Assembly: GCA_964615095.1 (NCBI GenBank)
Contig: CAZTPX010000001.1
Span: forward strand, 124,001 to 188,000
Reading direction: 5' to 3'
From: JANXQG01 sp964615095
GTDB lineage: Bacteria; Planctomycetota; Planctomycetia; Pirellulales; Thermoguttaceae
Length of the DNA: 64,000 nucleotides
Both the position numbers and the translations under genes were made by a program. Each line of letters starts with the position of its first letter. The stretch's first letter is position 1. The notes under the pieces are model-generated. The model worked only from the letters and a program-made list of their open reading frames with translations, made no database searches and was not told the DNA's origin. Of the stretch, positions 35,134 to 43,934 are shown piece by piece.

Positions 35134-36534
35134 TCACATGTTCGTCGCGTCATCCACCGCCGTCGGCCCCACGATCTGGTCCATCGCCTGGGCGAAATCG
35201 GCCTTGTGCGAGCTGTCTTCGGCATAGATGCGGAAGATGCGAAAGCTCAACGCGATCCGCCGGAACAATTCCCGCTCGTTCAAGCGATGGATCTTGCCTG
35301 TCGCCGGGTCGAGCAGAAAATTCTGGTCGGCCGTGGGGGCCAAGGCCTCGGGCCGATAGACGTGCCGGGGGATGTCGATGCGGAAGACGATGTCCTTCAG
35401 TTCCGGCGGCAGGTTCTTGCGGATCCGCCGCTCGAGAACCTCTTCGTCGCTGAACACGCTCGCCGCCTCGTGCTGCCCGGGCGCGAAGAAGACCATCCGC
35501 TCGCAAGCCATCTTCCAGTGCAGCCGCCGTGCGAGGAACCCGCGCCAGCGCTCTCCCAAAGCGCGTAGCCGTGGGTCGGTCGCGCGCTGCCAATCGGCCA
35601 CACGGACCAGCAGCGACCATTCCGTGAACTGCAGGTAGTCGTCGAGATGCTCCAGGGGGTTGCCGGGGAACAGGTCGGCCTTGCTCTCGGCGAACAGTTC
35701 CTGCAAGGTCAGGTCGATGGCCCGCACGGTACGGTGGTAATAGATGGTGCGGAACAAGTCGCCCCGCACGGCGATGAACCGCTCCAGCGCGGAAAGCCCG
35801 CGCTCGTGGATCGTCAGCCCACGGGCGGTGAACAGGCTATAGCGGAGCAAGCGGTCCAGGTCGAATGCCTTCTGGCTGTAGCCCGACATGTAGGCGTCGC
35901 GGAGCACGAAGTCCATGTTGTCGACCGTATACAGTCCGCAGAACAAGCTGCGGAGAAAGCGCAGCCATTGCGGCCCGTCGGCCGCCGTGCTGGAACTGGG
36001 CCGCATGATCAGGAAGCAAATCTGTTGCGGGTCGAGACTCTCGCCCTCGGCCATGCGGCTAGTGGGATTTCGCCGTATGCCGCGGATCAAGTCGGCCAGG
36101 GGGCCGAGGATGATGTGGCTGCCGACGATCTCGTGATTGAGCTTGTATTGGGCCAGGTAATGGCTGTCGAAGAAATGGCCGAAAGGCCCGTGCCCCACGT
36201 CGTGCAAGAGACCGGCCATCCGCATGAGCGATTCGACGTAGCCGCGGCTGGGCACGTCCGGGCACACCTGACAGAGGCTGTCGTAGGTCACGTCGATCAT
36301 GCGGCTGGCCAGGTGCATGGCCCCCAGCACGTGCTGAAAGCGAGTGTGCTCGGCCGTGGGAAAGACCCACCAGGCGGTCTGCAACTGGTGGATCTGGCGC
36401 AGCCGCTGGATCCAAGGATGGTCGATAATCGCTTGTTCCGAGGCCTCTCCAGGCGGCAATCCCTGGGGCGAGGTGAAAGGAATGTATCCGTGGATGACGT
36501 CGTGGCTAAGGCTGGCATTGATGAGTTCGTTCAT
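35134..36534 (-). CDS. HD-domain phosphohydrolase (dGTPase/SAMHD1-like)
   Basis: 466 residues. VIHGYIPF, WIQRLRQIHQLQTAWWVFPT, AEHTRFQHVLGAMHLASRMI and AGLLHDVGHGPFGHFFDSHY supply the HD metal ligands (H68, H111, D112) and the downstream aspartate is in YTVDNMDFVLRDAYMSGY. This is the pattern of SAMHD1/YwfO-type dNTP triphosphohydrolases. The C-terminal half (about residues 260-466) has DIPRHVYRPEAL and a conserved-looking ending. Probable role: dNTP or nucleotide hydrolysis in the cytoplasm. It stands alone on the minus strand, 54 bases from the next gene. Confidence 0.88.
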   Translation of the reverse strand: MNELINASLSHDVIHGYIPFTSPQGLPPGEASEQAIIDHPWIQRLRQIHQLQTAWWVFPTAEHTRFQHVLGAMHLASRMIDVTYDSLCQVCPDVPSRGYVESLMRMAGLLHDVGHGPFGHFFDSHYLAQYKLNHEIVGSHIILGPLADLIRGIRRNPTSRMAEGESLDPQQICFLIMRPSSSTAADGPQWLRFLRSLFCGLYTVDNMDFVLRDAYMSGYSQKAFDLDRLLRYSLFTARGLTIHERGLSALERFIAVRGDLFRTIYYHRTVRAIDLTLQELFAESKADLFPGNPLEHLDDYLQFTEWSLLVRVADWQRATDPRLRALGERWRGFLARRLHWKMACERMVFFAPGQHEAASVFSDEEVLERRIRKNLPPELKDIVFRIDIPRHVYRPEALAPTADQNFLLDPATGKIHRLNERELFRRIALSFRIFRIYAEDSSHKADFAQAMDQIVGPTAVDDATNM

Positions 36535-36588
36535 GCCGTTATTATCTCCGTTATGGCAATAAATTCCAGACGGTTGGCTAAAAGTGGC

Positions 36589-37959
36589 CTATTCAATTTC
36601 AATCCAGCGGATTTCCCAGGGACGGAGTTTCAGCACAATCGGCCTCTGGACCAGGTCCTGTACGCCCTGGAAACGCAGGACTTTCAGATTATTCACCGCG
36701 CTTTCGGCGTCCAAGCTCACGACGCGGAAGCTGCCGCCCGCCAGTCCGCTCAGCACTAGCCGCACGTCGACTTCCTCGGGCCCGCCGGCTTCATAGCGCC
36801 ACACGAGCACGTGCCGGCGGTGTTCGCGCTGGCAGGCAATCGCGCGGATGTTTCCCCACTCGCCTGTGACGGGAAAACGTGGCCCTTCGAATTGCCCCAG
36901 GAGGCGGAACGCGTACCAGGCAGGCCGCACGCGTCCGTGGTGGTCGAACAGCGCGCTGTATTGCGGCATGGTGTTCCACCAGTGCGCCATGAAATTCCGC
37001 CCGCCGGGCGACATCCAGTCGAAGTCGGCCTCGTCCACAAAGCAGTCGCGAACATGATAGTAGGCCGCCATGTCGAGCCCCGCCTCGGCAAAGCGGCGGA
37101 CCGTCTCCAGCACGAAGGCCGGTTGAAACCCGGGCGACAGGTTCGGCTGCATGAGATCCATGTTCCATTCGGAGACATAGGTCTTCGTATCCTTGAGTTG
37201 CGGGAACCGGGCCAGTTTCTTGCGCATCCGTGCGACGCTGCCGGCGTGCGCGTCGGCCGAATCGGAGTAGAGATGCCAGGAAAGAACGTGCAGCGGCACG
37301 TTTTGGGTCGCACAGTATTCAAGGAGCGCATCCACCAGTTCGCTCTGTGAATTGGCCACGGTCGGACCACCGACCTGGACCTGCGGGTCGCCTCGCAGCA
37401 GCCCGGCGACGGTGTGCCGGTAGTAGGTCAAATAGTCCGGGGCCTTGAAGAGGTAGGGCGTGCCGCCCATCTCGCCGATGTCCGGCTCGTTGGCCACCTC
37501 CCACACGGCCACCTGGAACTTCTCCTCCCGGCAATGGCGGGCCAGCGCCTCGCAAAGCCGCTCCCACTCGGCGTAGTCGGTGGGATGTACGATCGCATGG
37601 TCTACCTTGGGATAGAGTACCGGCGGCTTCATGGCCAGAGTCAACGTGGGCCGTGCGCCGACGGCGCGAATGGCGCGAAATTCGCGATCCAGCCGGGTAA
37701 AGTCGTAATGCCCTTTCGCCGGATAGATGCGGTAGAACTCGCTGAGAAAGAGCCGGATGGTGCGGGGACGAAGCTGGCGCAGTTCCTTGACGTGGGGTGC
37801 GAGCATCGGGTCGCTTTGCAGCCCGCCCTGCCCGAGGGCGTAGCGGGGCAGGTCCCAGCGGCCGTCGGGCTTGGCAAAGTCGACTTCGAGCTGGACCGGC
37901 TCGGCCCGGGCAGGCATGGAGAGAATGAGCGACACAATCATACTGAGGCAGATCTTCAT
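36589..37959 (-). CDS. Secreted glycoside hydrolase, GH39-like (beta-xylosidase/iduronidase clan)
   Basis: 456 residues with a signal peptide (MKICLSMIVSLILSMPARA). The (beta/alpha)8 barrel carries the acid/base glutamate E158 in VAVWEVANEPDIG and a nucleophile candidate E264 in KTYVSEWNMD, the clan GH-A spacing. YRIYPAKGHYDFTRLDREF and SWHLYSDSADAH support GH39. A beta-sandwich follows (LKLRPWEIRWIEIE at the end). It probably acts on a polysaccharide in the periplasm or outside. The frame continues upstream, but the signal peptide fixes the start at ATG 37959. Confidence 0.8.
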   Translation of the reverse strand: MKICLSMIVSLILSMPARAEPVQLEVDFAKPDGRWDLPRYALGQGGLQSDPMLAPHVKELRQLRPRTIRLFLSEFYRIYPAKGHYDFTRLDREFRAIRAVGARPTLTLAMKPPVLYPKVDHAIVHPTDYAEWERLCEALARHCREEKFQVAVWEVANEPDIGEMGGTPYLFKAPDYLTYYRHTVAGLLRGDPQVQVGGPTVANSQSELVDALLEYCATQNVPLHVLSWHLYSDSADAHAGSVARMRKKLARFPQLKDTKTYVSEWNMDLMQPNLSPGFQPAFVLETVRRFAEAGLDMAAYYHVRDCFVDEADFDWMSPGGRNFMAHWWNTMPQYSALFDHHGRVRPAWYAFRLLGQFEGPRFPVTGEWGNIRAIACQREHRRHVLVWRYEAGGPEEVDVRLVLSGLAGGSFRVVSLDAESAVNNLKVLRFQGVQDLVQRPIVLKLRPWEIRWIEIE

Positions 37960-38008
37960 GTGGTTCCTCCTGTTCTTTGGACCGGCGAGAATAGCTTCTG
38001 CATTGGAC

Positions 38009-38038
38009 TGTAGGACGGATTGGCAATCCGTCTTACAG
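38009..38038. repeat. REP-like palindrome (GACGGATTGGCAATCCGTC)
   Basis: A perfect 8-bp palindrome with 3-base centre flanked by TGTAG and TTACA, a common planctomycete intergenic repeat form. It separates the glycosidase gene from the truncated gene upstream. Confidence 0.75.
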
Positions 38039-38068
38039 CCTTCCGTCAAGTTGTTCTTCGGCCGGTCT

Positions 38069-38239
38069 TTACTGGCCCTTGCCACCCTTGCAGGTATCGG
38101 TCCAGACGAACAGGTTGGGCAAAGCGGCCGTTTCGAGTTGGCGCAAGACCTTGCGTTCGAGTGGCGAGGCGGCTTGTGTCGCGGCACAAATCACCGGGAA
38201 GAAACAGGCAAGGAAGACGGCAGCGGTGGAGATTTTCAT
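38069..38239 (-). pseudogene. Truncated secreted protein, probable N-terminus of an MBL-fold hydrolase
   Basis: 56 residues: a clear signal peptide (MKISTAAVFLACFFPVICA) and ASPLERKVLRQLETAALPN followed by LFVWTDTCKGGKGQ and a stop. The segment LPNLFVWTDTC(N) is, as I recall, the start of a metallo-beta-lactamase-fold domain in larger planctomycete proteins (continuing with a conserved DG..ALLIDLG), so the rest appears to be deleted. The break lies a few tens of bases from a REP-like palindrome. It could also be a short secreted peptide in its own right. Confidence 0.5.
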
Positions 38240-38408
38240 GGTTTTCCTTCCAAAGCAGGTAGGCCGGAACAAGCTTGCGCAGTTCCGGCATTCATTACTT
38301 GTTCCAGTGTGGAGGCTGTAGTCTGGAAACTTGCATCGAAAGCCGGAACATATTCGGAACAAGACAACGTTTAATACGTTGGGTACTTTCGCGCAGGCCA
38401 GTTCCGGT

Positions 38409-40691
38409 CTACCTTCTTGGTTCCAATATCAGAATGGAGTAATTGGCCGCCAAGTCAAGCTCACCAAGCCTTCGCAGATCGTCCAGCGACGCGGCGATCT
38501 CGTTCAAATCGCCGGCCGGAAGCTCATTCTTGGTCATGCCTTTGCCGGCATTCTCGACCAAGATTCGCTTTGCGCTGGGGCCGACCTCGAACTTGGGCGT
38601 GACTTCATAGGCCTCGCAGGCCATTAAGATGAAATCGCAGGGGTTCGCTCCCTGCTGTGCGATGATCGCCGGATTGATTCCGCCCGGATAGAACATGCTG
38701 GGGCCGAGCGCGACGCGGCCATCGTAGTTCTCCAGGCGGATAGCCGGGTTCTGCAGGCAATGGCTCTTCGCCATGCCGATCGTAATACGGCCCTTGGGGT
38801 CGCCGGCGCTGCCAGACAATTCCATCAGGCGGTCGGCGCTCTCCACGTAGTAATCGCTCATCACGATATTCTGGCTGTCGCGCACGGACAGCCCGCAGAC
38901 GTTGATCGTGGCCAGGCGCGTCATGAAACCGAGCAGGCCGCGGCGCTGCGGCGACTTGCCTTCGACAACGATCGCTCCCTCGAACGACGTATTGAACAGC
39001 AAATTCGCATCCGCGCAATCGGTGAAGCGGAGATTGCCGTTGAAATGGTCGGCCACGATCGTCGTGCCGGAGGGAAGATTACGGCATTGCAGCCCTTTCG
39101 TAGTCGCCCGCTTGGCGTACATGCCGAACACCCAGACGCGCTCGTAGTGCATGCGGGACGCCCTGCCGGAACCGGTTTGCAGGATATCGATGGCGTTCTT
39201 CTGCGTTCCCGCATCGCCGGCGCTGAGATTCTCCATCGTCACGCTTTTGGGATCATGTACGTGTACGAGCACGTCGCCGTCCGGCCCGCGCCACAGCAGC
39301 CGCGAACGGATGCCGCTGCCCCCGAGATAATAGTCCTGGCCGGCCACCTCAATCGTCTTGCTCACGACGTAGTCGCCGGACGGCAGATAAGCGATCGCCC
39401 TATTGCCGTGTTTTCGCACGGCATCGATCGCCTCCTGGATCGCCGCGGTGTCGTCCGCCTTGCCGTCGCCGCGGGCGCCGAAGTCGCGTTTCACGTCGAA
39501 CACCTTGCCGGGGATGTCTGCCGTATCCTGGAGAAAAGTCTGTAGGGCCGAAGTCAGGCTGCCGCCCAGTTTCCCCGCCGGGATTTCCGTGACATGGGGC
39601 GAGTTGTCGAGCTTCAGCAGGCCGTCGGTGCCGTCGCTCTTGTTGGCCGAGAGGATCACGTGTTGCCCCGTGGAAGCGACAATCGGCGGATAGCGCGAGG
39701 GTGGCTTGGTGAATGCGCAGTCGAAGAGGACCACCGGGCTGGAACCGAGCCGGACCGCGCCCGTGGGATTGGTCCAGCCCGACACCTGGCAGTCTTCTAC
39801 CGTCAGCGGGGCAATAGTCGCCTCGTCAATAAACATGCGTGAGCCGGTGGAGGTGCAGCGGCGGACCGACATGCCGTGCTCGCCGCGGACGCGGACGTCC
39901 ATCACGCGGCTATTGGCGAAATGGCTGTCACGGAGGTAGAAATTCGCCCCCACGATGCTATTGACACCGATGCCGCAATCGCGGAATTCGCAGCCGCAGA
40001 GCGTGTGGTCATAGTCGTTGAACTGCATGAGCGTCAGGCCGGCTTCGCAGTGTTCAAAGAGGCAATTCGCGTAGGTCGTTTCGGCGGTGGCCTGTGCGCC
40101 GGGCGTGTTCTGGTCGTGCCCGATGCGGATACCGCTGCCGGTAAAGTTGAAAAAGGCCTCGTGTTGATGGTCGATTTCGGTTTCGAAATAGCCCTTGGAA
40201 TCGTGGTCGAAACCCACGTGAGCCCTGCGTTGTCCGTCCCAAGTGATGCCCACATAGCGGCTGCGTGGCGCGCCGTTGCTCCAGAACATTCGAGCGTTGT
40301 CGCCTTTGCCGCCGGGGCCGTCCCACGCGATCCGCGTGGCACGTCCGCAACCGATGATCGAAATCCCGTCGCGCTGCTTGACCGTGATTGTCCGCGTGAT
40401 ACGGTACGTGCCGGGCGGCAGATAGACCGTGTTCGGTTCCCCAGGCTTTTCGCTGAGCTTATCCAACGCGGCCTGCAAGGCGGCAGTGTCGTCGGCTTCA
40501 CCGTCGCCCTTGGCGCCGAACGTCTTGACATTCAGCCAGTCGGAGCGTTGCTCCCAGGCGAGGACGGGGATTTGAAGCAGGGCATCTGCCGCATTGGCTT
40601 GAACAACCAACGACACCACGCCTGAAAGTACACACAGAAGCAACAAGGATTGTTTCACAGAGATTTCCTTAAAACGGAATCGGCCGATCAT
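38409..40691 (-). CDS. Secreted tandem beta-helix protein (pectate-lyase superfamily/GH28-related)
   Basis: 760 residues. After a short basic head, a signal segment (KQSLLLLCVLSGVVSLVVQA) leads into two copies of the pectate_lyase_3 opening: LNVKTFGAKGDGEADDTAAL and, about 400 residues later, FDVKRDFGARGDGKADDTAA. Each is followed by YLPPGTYRIT/YLPSGDYVVS and many short beta-helix turns. The start overlaps the stop of the next upstream gene as ATGA at 40688-40691, so the two are coupled; a GTG at the signal peptide (VKQS) is an alternative. A role in polysaccharide cleavage, epimerisation or binding is inferred from the fold. Confidence 0.85.
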   Translation of the reverse strand: MIGRFRFKEISVKQSLLLLCVLSGVVSLVVQANAADALLQIPVLAWEQRSDWLNVKTFGAKGDGEADDTAALQAALDKLSEKPGEPNTVYLPPGTYRITRTITVKQRDGISIIGCGRATRIAWDGPGGKGDNARMFWSNGAPRSRYVGITWDGQRRAHVGFDHDSKGYFETEIDHQHEAFFNFTGSGIRIGHDQNTPGAQATAETTYANCLFEHCEAGLTLMQFNDYDHTLCGCEFRDCGIGVNSIVGANFYLRDSHFANSRVMDVRVRGEHGMSVRRCTSTGSRMFIDEATIAPLTVEDCQVSGWTNPTGAVRLGSSPVVLFDCAFTKPPSRYPPIVASTGQHVILSANKSDGTDGLLKLDNSPHVTEIPAGKLGGSLTSALQTFLQDTADIPGKVFDVKRDFGARGDGKADDTAAIQEAIDAVRKHGNRAIAYLPSGDYVVSKTIEVAGQDYYLGGSGIRSRLLWRGPDGDVLVHVHDPKSVTMENLSAGDAGTQKNAIDILQTGSGRASRMHYERVWVFGMYAKRATTKGLQCRNLPSGTTIVADHFNGNLRFTDCADANLLFNTSFEGAIVVEGKSPQRRGLLGFMTRLATINVCGLSVRDSQNIVMSDYYVESADRLMELSGSAGDPKGRITIGMAKSHCLQNPAIRLENYDGRVALGPSMFYPGGINPAIIAQQGANPCDFILMACEAYEVTPKFEVGPSAKRILVENAGKGMTKNELPAGDLNEIAASLDDLRRLGELDLAANYSILILEPRR

Positions 40692-41932
40692 CGCCATCCC
40701 TCCTCGGCCGGCGAGCGGAAGTTGCTGTTGCCCTGGGTGAACAGCTTGCCGTCGCCGAGTTTCTCCAGCTTCAGGCCGTACATGATGTGGTTGTCGACCA
40801 GCGAGAGGTGCCCGGCGTATTTCATGTGCTGGATGCCGAGCTTGCAGTGGCTGAAACTCGCGCGGGTCTTGGGGCCGAAGTCGGCATAGCTGCCCGGGAC
40901 CGACGGGTCCATGCGGCAGTTGACGCAACTGAGCATCGAATCGGGCGCGTGCCACTCGATGCAGGGGGCATTTTCGGCCCCCGCCGCGGGAGAGCAATTT
41001 GCCACGAACAGGTCGAGCACGCCGCGGCACCCGGCGGCCGAGCGGAACCAACCGCCCCCGCGTTCGGCGTCGGTGTTGGCCACGAACGACTGGTGATAGT
41101 AGGGACCGGGCTGAAAGTCGAACAGCCAGCCGGGGCTGTCGAAGAAGCAGTTGAGCATCTGCACGCTGCCGCCATGAAGCTGGATCGCGCCGCGTTTGCC
41201 GCCGCCGATGTCGCAGGCCTGGAACTGGTGGCACTCGCTGTTGCCGTGGCCAATATCGAAGGCGAAGTTGTCGATCCAATCCGAAACGGCACAGTCGTCG
41301 ACGCGGGCCATCTCGTTGTTCTGATCCTGGCCCGGCTCACAGGTCCAACGCACGCCCCACTGCAAGTGACGGCCCGGATATCCGATATACAGCCGCGTCA
41401 GGTACAAGCACGTGGGCGTGTACTGCTTGGGGTTCTTCACGTGCGACTGGACCGCGCACAGGGGCACGGCATTCCGCGGGCCGCCGTGGATGGTCATGTC
41501 GGCACAACCGCAATGCTCGGCGTTCTCGAAGTAGACCACAGGTTTGTCGGCCAGGGCAGGCATTGGAACCAGTTGCGTGACGAGCCGCTTATCTGCCCCG
41601 CGCAGGTGGACCGACTTGGTATCCGCGATCCGCAGGGGAGAACTGATGGCATAGCTGCCGGGCGGCAGATAGACGGTCCGTCCGGCGAGTCGTGCGGCCG
41701 CGTCGATCGCCTTCTGGATGGCCGCCGTATCGTCCGCCGAGCCGTCGCCCTTGGCCCCAAACGCCTTGACATTCAACGTGCCGTCGTCGGGCAGCGGGGC
41801 ATCGGCAGCCAGCGCGGGACGTCCGCCGACGAACGCCGCAACCCCGGCCAGGCCCAGCCCGGCGGCGAGCATGCGGCGGCGGTCGGGCAGTCGGCCGGCG
41901 GGTTTTTCCACAGAATCTCTGTCGTGTTGCAC
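40688..41932 (-). CDS. Secreted beta-helix protein (pectate-lyase superfamily), Tat-like signal
   Basis: 414 residues. The N-terminus has PDRRRMLAAGLGLAGVAAFV, resembling a twin-arginine signal, then LNVKAFGAKGDGSADDTAAI and TVYLPPGSYAISSPLRIADT, the same N-terminal module as both halves of its neighbour. The rest is a right-handed beta-helix rich in short polar turns (GGSVQMLNCFFDSPGWLFDF). It precedes the 760-residue paralogue with an ATGA overlap. Both lie downstream of, and on the same strand as, the exopolysaccharide locus, from which a hairpin and 168 bases separate them. Confidence 0.85.
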   Translation of the reverse strand: MQHDRDSVEKPAGRLPDRRRMLAAGLGLAGVAAFVGGRPALAADAPLPDDGTLNVKAFGAKGDGSADDTAAIQKAIDAAARLAGRTVYLPPGSYAISSPLRIADTKSVHLRGADKRLVTQLVPMPALADKPVVYFENAEHCGCADMTIHGGPRNAVPLCAVQSHVKNPKQYTPTCLYLTRLYIGYPGRHLQWGVRWTCEPGQDQNNEMARVDDCAVSDWIDNFAFDIGHGNSECHQFQACDIGGGKRGAIQLHGGSVQMLNCFFDSPGWLFDFQPGPYYHQSFVANTDAERGGGWFRSAAGCRGVLDLFVANCSPAAGAENAPCIEWHAPDSMLSCVNCRMDPSVPGSYADFGPKTRASFSHCKLGIQHMKYAGHLSLVDNHIMYGLKLEKLGDGKLFTQGNSNFRSPAEEGWR

Positions 41933-42075
41933 GGCTTTGCTCCGGATTGTCGTCAGGGCACACCGTGCGCCATACTAATCCGCAGCCCAAGCGAGGTCAA
42001 CCCTTTGCCTGGTCATTGGTACCCGCGCAGCGGGTCGTGGAGAGGGGACAGTCGCCCGACGGGCAGGACGCATCA

Positions 42076-42096
42076 GTCCCTTTCGGCAAAAGGGAC
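42076..42096 (-). terminator. Hairpin after the last gene of the exopolysaccharide locus
   Basis: GTCCCTTT and AAAGGGAC pair perfectly around a 5-base loop, starting 4 bases past the stop codon of the fucosyltransferase-like gene. A second hairpin (ACCCGC/GCGGGT, 42021-42035) follows. Neither has a clear T-tract, so terminator function is likely but not proven. Confidence 0.45.
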
Positions 42097-42100
42097 CTAC

Positions 42101-43096
42101 TTATGCCAGCCGGCTGCGCACCCACCGCCAACCCTGCCGGAGTTTCTTCAAACCGCGTTTCAGACCGGCCAGCCGGTCCCAATACGGGTTGCGATCGAGA
42201 TACAGCCCGGGAATGTGACGAAACGCAGCCTGGTTGACGAACTGCGCGGGCATCACGTCCCACCAGTCGGACAGCTCGGCAAAGCCGCAGACCGCCGGGT
42301 CCGAACGGAAGACTTGCCGGCAACTGCGACTGGTCATCGCCGCCGTGAATCCGAACGTGCTGTTGGGAAGCACGAGCACGTCGCAGTGCTGCAAGAGGTA
42401 CCAGTCGGGAAAGAAATCCAGGGCGCGAGGGTCGGGCCTTTGCAAGTCCTGTTTCAAGTAGATGAACTTCGCCATCGGCTCCTGCTTGAGATCCACGCCG
42501 AGATCCTCGACAGTCAGCGGATGGAACTGCCGGAACTGCTCCACCAGCGAAAGGTCTTCGGTGGCAATAAAAAGCACCGCGCGGGGCCAGGCAGCGAACT
42601 TCGCCTCCAGCAACCGCCGATACCAGTCCAGCGGCGTAAGATAAGCGGCGCCCGTGCCGAAATCTCCGCGGCGGATGTGCAACCCGATGAGCGTGTCGCC
42701 GCGGCGGCGGAGTTCCTCCAGCGGCGGGGCTACCCGCTGCCGCACCGCGGGCAGCGGTTCGCCGAACAGGTCCTGGATATAGTCCTTGTCGGGCCGATAG
42801 TAGGACATGTGATACTGGAACCAGCCCTCGACGTTGACATCGGCCAAGGGCTGCGCGAGGTGGGGAATGACCGTGTCGTCGATCCCATGCTCGGTCTTCT
42901 CCACGACCAGCGGATAGCGGCCGCCGTCGGGCCGCGCGTCGCGGAACCCGTACAGGTCTTCGCCGACCCAGGCGGGAATCTGCACTTCCAGGTCGTGCCG
43001 GCGGGCATACGTTTTAAGAAACGCGTATTGGAAGATCTGGTTCCCCCAGCGGCCCAAGCGGCCGAAGTCCTGCATTTGCAACACGCCGCGCGTCAT
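42101..43096 (-). CDS. GT11-like glycosyltransferase (alpha-1,2-fucosyltransferase type)
   Basis: 331 residues. GRLGRWGNQIFQYAFLKTYA at the N-terminus and LIGLHIRRGDFG in the middle are hallmarks of family GT11 (GDP-fucose-type) transferases; VLVLPNSTFGFTAAM is the third family block. Start ATG 43096 overlaps the stop of the preceding gene (ATGA), so it is the last member of a coupled set. It likely decorates the repeat unit; the donor sugar is inferred from family only. Confidence 0.8.
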   Translation of the reverse strand: MTRGVLQMQDFGRLGRWGNQIFQYAFLKTYARRHDLEVQIPAWVGEDLYGFRDARPDGGRYPLVVEKTEHGIDDTVIPHLAQPLADVNVEGWFQYHMSYYRPDKDYIQDLFGEPLPAVRQRVAPPLEELRRRGDTLIGLHIRRGDFGTGAAYLTPLDWYRRLLEAKFAAWPRAVLFIATEDLSLVEQFRQFHPLTVEDLGVDLKQEPMAKFIYLKQDLQRPDPRALDFFPDWYLLQHCDVLVLPNSTFGFTAAMTSRSCRQVFRSDPAVCGFAELSDWWDVMPAQFVNQAAFRHIPGLYLDRNPYWDRLAGLKRGLKKLRQGWRWVRSRLA

Positions 43097-43875
43097 GTTA
43101 TCGGCCCCCGCAAGAGCGCCAGGGCGAACTTGACCACGAACCGCGAATTCGTCGTCAGATACCGTCGCCAGAGACGACCCGGTTCGTGGCAAAGCCGGTG
43201 CAGCCACTCCAGGCCGGCGGCCTGCATCCACAGCGGCGCGGTGCGTTTCTTGCCGGCATGAAAATCAAACGCCGCCCCCACGTTGACCAGCACCGTCCGC
43301 AATCGTCCCCGCATGGCGTCGGCGAAATGGTCCTGCTTGGGGAACCCCAGACCGACAAAGACGATGCCCGCCCCGCTGGCATGGATCTGCTCGATCGTGC
43401 CGGCTTCTTCCGCCGCGGTCAGCGGCCGGAACGGGGGCGAGCAACATCCGGCGATCCGCAGCCCCGGGTACCACGTTTTCAAGTTCGCGCAGAGCGGCTC
43501 GAGCACGTCCGGCGAACTGCCGTAGAGGAAGATGGGCACGTTCTGCCGGGCCGCGTCGCGGCAGACGCGAAGCATGACTTCCGCACCGCGCACGCGGTCG
43601 CGGAGGCCGGCGCCGTGCAAGGCATTCAGCGCCCAGCGGACGGGCTGGCCGTCGGGCGCGATGATGTCGAAGCGATTGACCTTGGCCCGCAACTCGGGAT
43701 CGTCGCTGGCCGTAACGACGGCATGTACGGCCTGCGCGGAAACGACGGCGGGCCGCCCCTCGCGCGCCGCCGCGAGGATGAACTCCGTCACTTCATCGTA
43801 GTTCGTTGCACTGACCTGCACGCCGAAGAGGTCGTACTTTTGCGGTCGGCGGAGCACGGAGACAGGGGCTGTCAT
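43093..43875 (-). CDS. WecG/TagA/CpsF-family glycosyltransferase
   Basis: 260 residues. The family signature is clear: VVSAQAVHAVVTASDDPELR, RFDIIAPDGQPVRWALNALH, RVRGAEVMLRVC, IFLYGSSPDVLEPL, GIVFVGLGFPKQDHFADAM and NVGAAFDFHAGKKRTAPLWM, QAAGLEWLHRLCHEPGRLWR. GT26 enzymes add ManNAc(A)-like residues to undecaprenyl-linked intermediates at the cytoplasmic membrane face. It is separated from the radical-SAM gene upstream by 59 bases that contain a REP-like palindrome. Confidence 0.92.
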   Translation of the reverse strand: MTAPVSVLRRPQKYDLFGVQVSATNYDEVTEFILAAAREGRPAVVSAQAVHAVVTASDDPELRAKVNRFDIIAPDGQPVRWALNALHGAGLRDRVRGAEVMLRVCRDAARQNVPIFLYGSSPDVLEPLCANLKTWYPGLRIAGCCSPPFRPLTAAEEAGTIEQIHASGAGIVFVGLGFPKQDHFADAMRGRLRTVLVNVGAAFDFHAGKKRTAPLWMQAAGLEWLHRLCHEPGRLWRRYLTTNSRFVVKFALALLRGPIT

Positions 43876-43900
43876 GGCGATCTTTCTCGGAATGAATTCG

Positions 43901-43925
43901 TAGGGCGGACTTTAGTCCGCCCTAC
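43901..43925. repeat. REP-like palindrome inside the exopolysaccharide locus
   Basis: TAGGGCGGACT-TT-AGTCCGCCCTA is a perfect 11-bp palindrome with a 2-base centre, the best example of the class in the window. It lies in the only gap of more than about 30 bases within the locus downstream of 54.3 kb. Confidence 0.9.
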
Positions 43926-43934
43926 GACATTGGT

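Noticed and set aside
40787..43261. 824-codon plus-strand frame
   Set aside because: Antisense to the beta-helix and GT11 genes, both of which have clear family motifs.
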